In this document: piece after piece, positions 41,744 through 42,337 of the stretch | Layout of the letters: each line of letters starts with the position of its first letter | How positions within the stretch are numbered: position 1 is the first letter of the stretch | From: an uncultured Ruminococcus sp. | GTDB taxonomy: Bacteria > Bacillota > Clostridia > Oscillospirales > Acutalibacteraceae | NCBI GenBank assembly: GCA_902802795.1 | Contig: CADCNI010000022.1 | Coordinates: 1 to 42,337, forward strand | Length of the DNA: 42,337 bases | Direction of reading: 5' to 3' | Notes under the pieces: generated by a model | Database searches by the model: none | Told to the model about the DNA's origin: nothing | The model's input: the letters and a program-made list of their open reading frames with translations, nothing else | Program-made: the position numbers and the translations under genes

Positions 41744-41854
41744 TATAGCAATCCAAATAATCAGGGAGACAAAAGGAGGCGATGATGGTGAGTGCAGGGC
41801 AAGGCGGAGGACGACGGTGGGCTGGCGCCCACCTAGGACGTTTGGATTGCTATA
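41744..41854 (+). mobile_element. MITE-like repeat, copy 3 (complete, 111 bp)
   Basis: Perfect 14-bp inverted ends TATAGCAATCCAAA (41744-41757) and TTTGGATTGCTATA (41841-41854) flank an interior identical to the other copies up to CCTAGGAC. It holds AAAAGGAGG, ATGATG (41782-41787) and the GC hairpin (41816-41833). It begins about ten bases after the LRR lipoprotein stop codon and lies about 50 bases from the terminator of the IS4-type transposase gene. If TA is the duplicated target, the element proper is 107 bp. Confidence 0.82.
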
Positions 41855-41901
41855 GATTGGGGTTCACATTGTTTATTGTACTCATTTATATTATATTCCA
41901 T

Positions 41902-41946
41902 AAAAAAATCGCCAATTTCGTCCTTTTGGGCTTTTTGGCGATTTTT
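41902..41946 (-). terminator. Terminator after the transposase gene
   Basis: AAAAATCGCCAA pairs with TTGGCGATTTTT (41902-41915 with 41935-41946); read leftward a run of seven T follows. It lies about 55 bases past the transposase stop codon. The IS end is probably near here but no boundary repeat can be confirmed, since the other end is outside the window. Confidence 0.72.
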
Positions 41947-42000
41947 ATTACTATAAATGAGCAAAAAAGCGGTTTGTTCGTCAAAATGCACAAAAGAGAG

Positions 42001-42337
42001 TTAAGCAACCATAGCCAAAAGAGCAGACTTCTCCCCACCATTTTTTGCAAAGTCAAAAATAAATGAAACCCTTTCAACGAGAATCGTCTGGGAAAGTGAT
42101 GCGTAACCTTCCGCAAAATCGTAAGAAGAAGATTCCAAGCAAGCCAGCAGATAGGCAAGTGATGAAATTAACCAGAAACGTTTGATGCCGTTGGCAGAGC
42201 GAATCTGATATTTGTCAAAAGCCAGTTTGTTCTTGCAATCGCGGAAATAGACTTCAATTTCCCAGCGAACAGCGTAAAGATTGAGAATCTCTTCATCGGA
42301 AGCAAGATCGGCATTGGTACAAATAAATGTACGGAGA
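42001..42337 (-). CDS. IS4-family transposase, 3' part only
   Basis: An open frame enters from the right edge and stops at 42001-42003; 112 codons are visible. It reads LRTFICTNADLASDEEILNLYAVRW, EIEVYFRDCKNKLAF and DKYQIRSANGIKRFWLISSLAYLL. The spacing Y-2-R-3-E-6-K (in YAVRWEIEVYFRDCK) is the YREK signature of IS4-type DDE transposases, with the catalytic glutamate. The protein ends SALLAMVA. Because no start codon lies in the window, it can be missed by ORF callers. Whether the element is intact cannot be judged. Confidence 0.85.
   Translation of the reverse strand, partial: LRTFICTNADLASDEEILNLYAVRWEIEVYFRDCKNKLAFDKYQIRSANGIKRFWLISSLAYLLACLESSSYDFAEGYASLSQTILVERVSFIFDFAKNGGEKSALLAMVA

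Noticed and set aside
41782-42066. 94-codon frame starting in MITE copy 3
   Set aside because: Only the first 19 codons have a ribosome binding site; the rest crosses the IS terminator and is antisense to the transposase. The same cassette in copy 1 gives only about 31 codons. A short peptide cannot be ruled out.

Overview
The window looks like a chromosomal segment of a Gram-positive, anaerobic Firmicute of the class Clostridia, most likely an Oscillospiraceae/Ruminococcaceae-type gut bacterium. This is inferred from gene families (DUF4830-, DUF4358-, DHHW- and BspA-type LRR proteins, a YabE-like 3D-domain protein, a zinc-type L33), consensus SigA promoters and strong AGGAGG-type ribosome binding sites. 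No species is claimed. No tRNA, rRNA or CRISPR array was seen.

Layout. 1-3353 (minus): a partial gene, a DUF4830-type membrane protein, a cytidylate-kinase-like protein and two translationally coupled bacterial PH-domain membrane proteins. 3445-8371 (plus): an Ig-like surface protein, a small membrane protein with a possible -1 frameshift site, LepA, a GT2-GtrA glycosyltransferase and a conserved hypothetical. 8898-14015 (minus): FolD, two hypotheticals, Lgt preceded by a 3 x 16-bp tandem palindrome, a small membrane protein and a phosphohexomutase. 14245-16835 (minus): a 3D-domain cell-wall protein under a perfect consensus promoter, a Usp-like protein and a gene remnant. 16888-20878 (minus): an aspartate-family operon (ACT regulator, hom, thrB, lysC) with its own promoter. 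20955-23571 (minus): a MATE transporter, a 353-bp hairpin-rich repeat with perfect 32-bp inverted ends, and a TM2-domain protein. 23726-26376 (minus): the rpmG-secE-nusG-rplK-rplA operon. 26682-27976: a CpXC protein converging on a hypothetical gene.

28267-36332 (plus) is a complete four-gene defence operon that matches type II Wadjet (JetA kleisin-like, JetB, JetC SMC-like ATPase, JetD Toprim/topoisomerase-VIA-like nuclease), expected to act against plasmids. 36461-41733 is a divergent surface-polymer O-acetylation module (SGNH hydrolase and DUF4358 lipoprotein leftward; MBOAT acyltransferase, DHHW protein and LRR lipoprotein rightward). The right edge holds the 3' part of an IS4-family transposase gene with an intact YREK motif.

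The most unusual feature is a short mobile-element-like repeat (95 bp shared) present three times in the same orientation (8747, 34941, 41743). Two copies have 14-bp terminal inverted repeats flanked by TA, as in IS630/mariner-type MITEs. Each copy carries AAAAGGAGG, ATGATG and a 7-bp GC hairpin. The middle copy lies exactly at the jetC-jetD junction, where it supplies the jetC stop codon and C-terminal tail, the jetD ribosome binding site and start codon, and about 19 new N-terminal residues of JetD, in an ATGA stop/start overlap.
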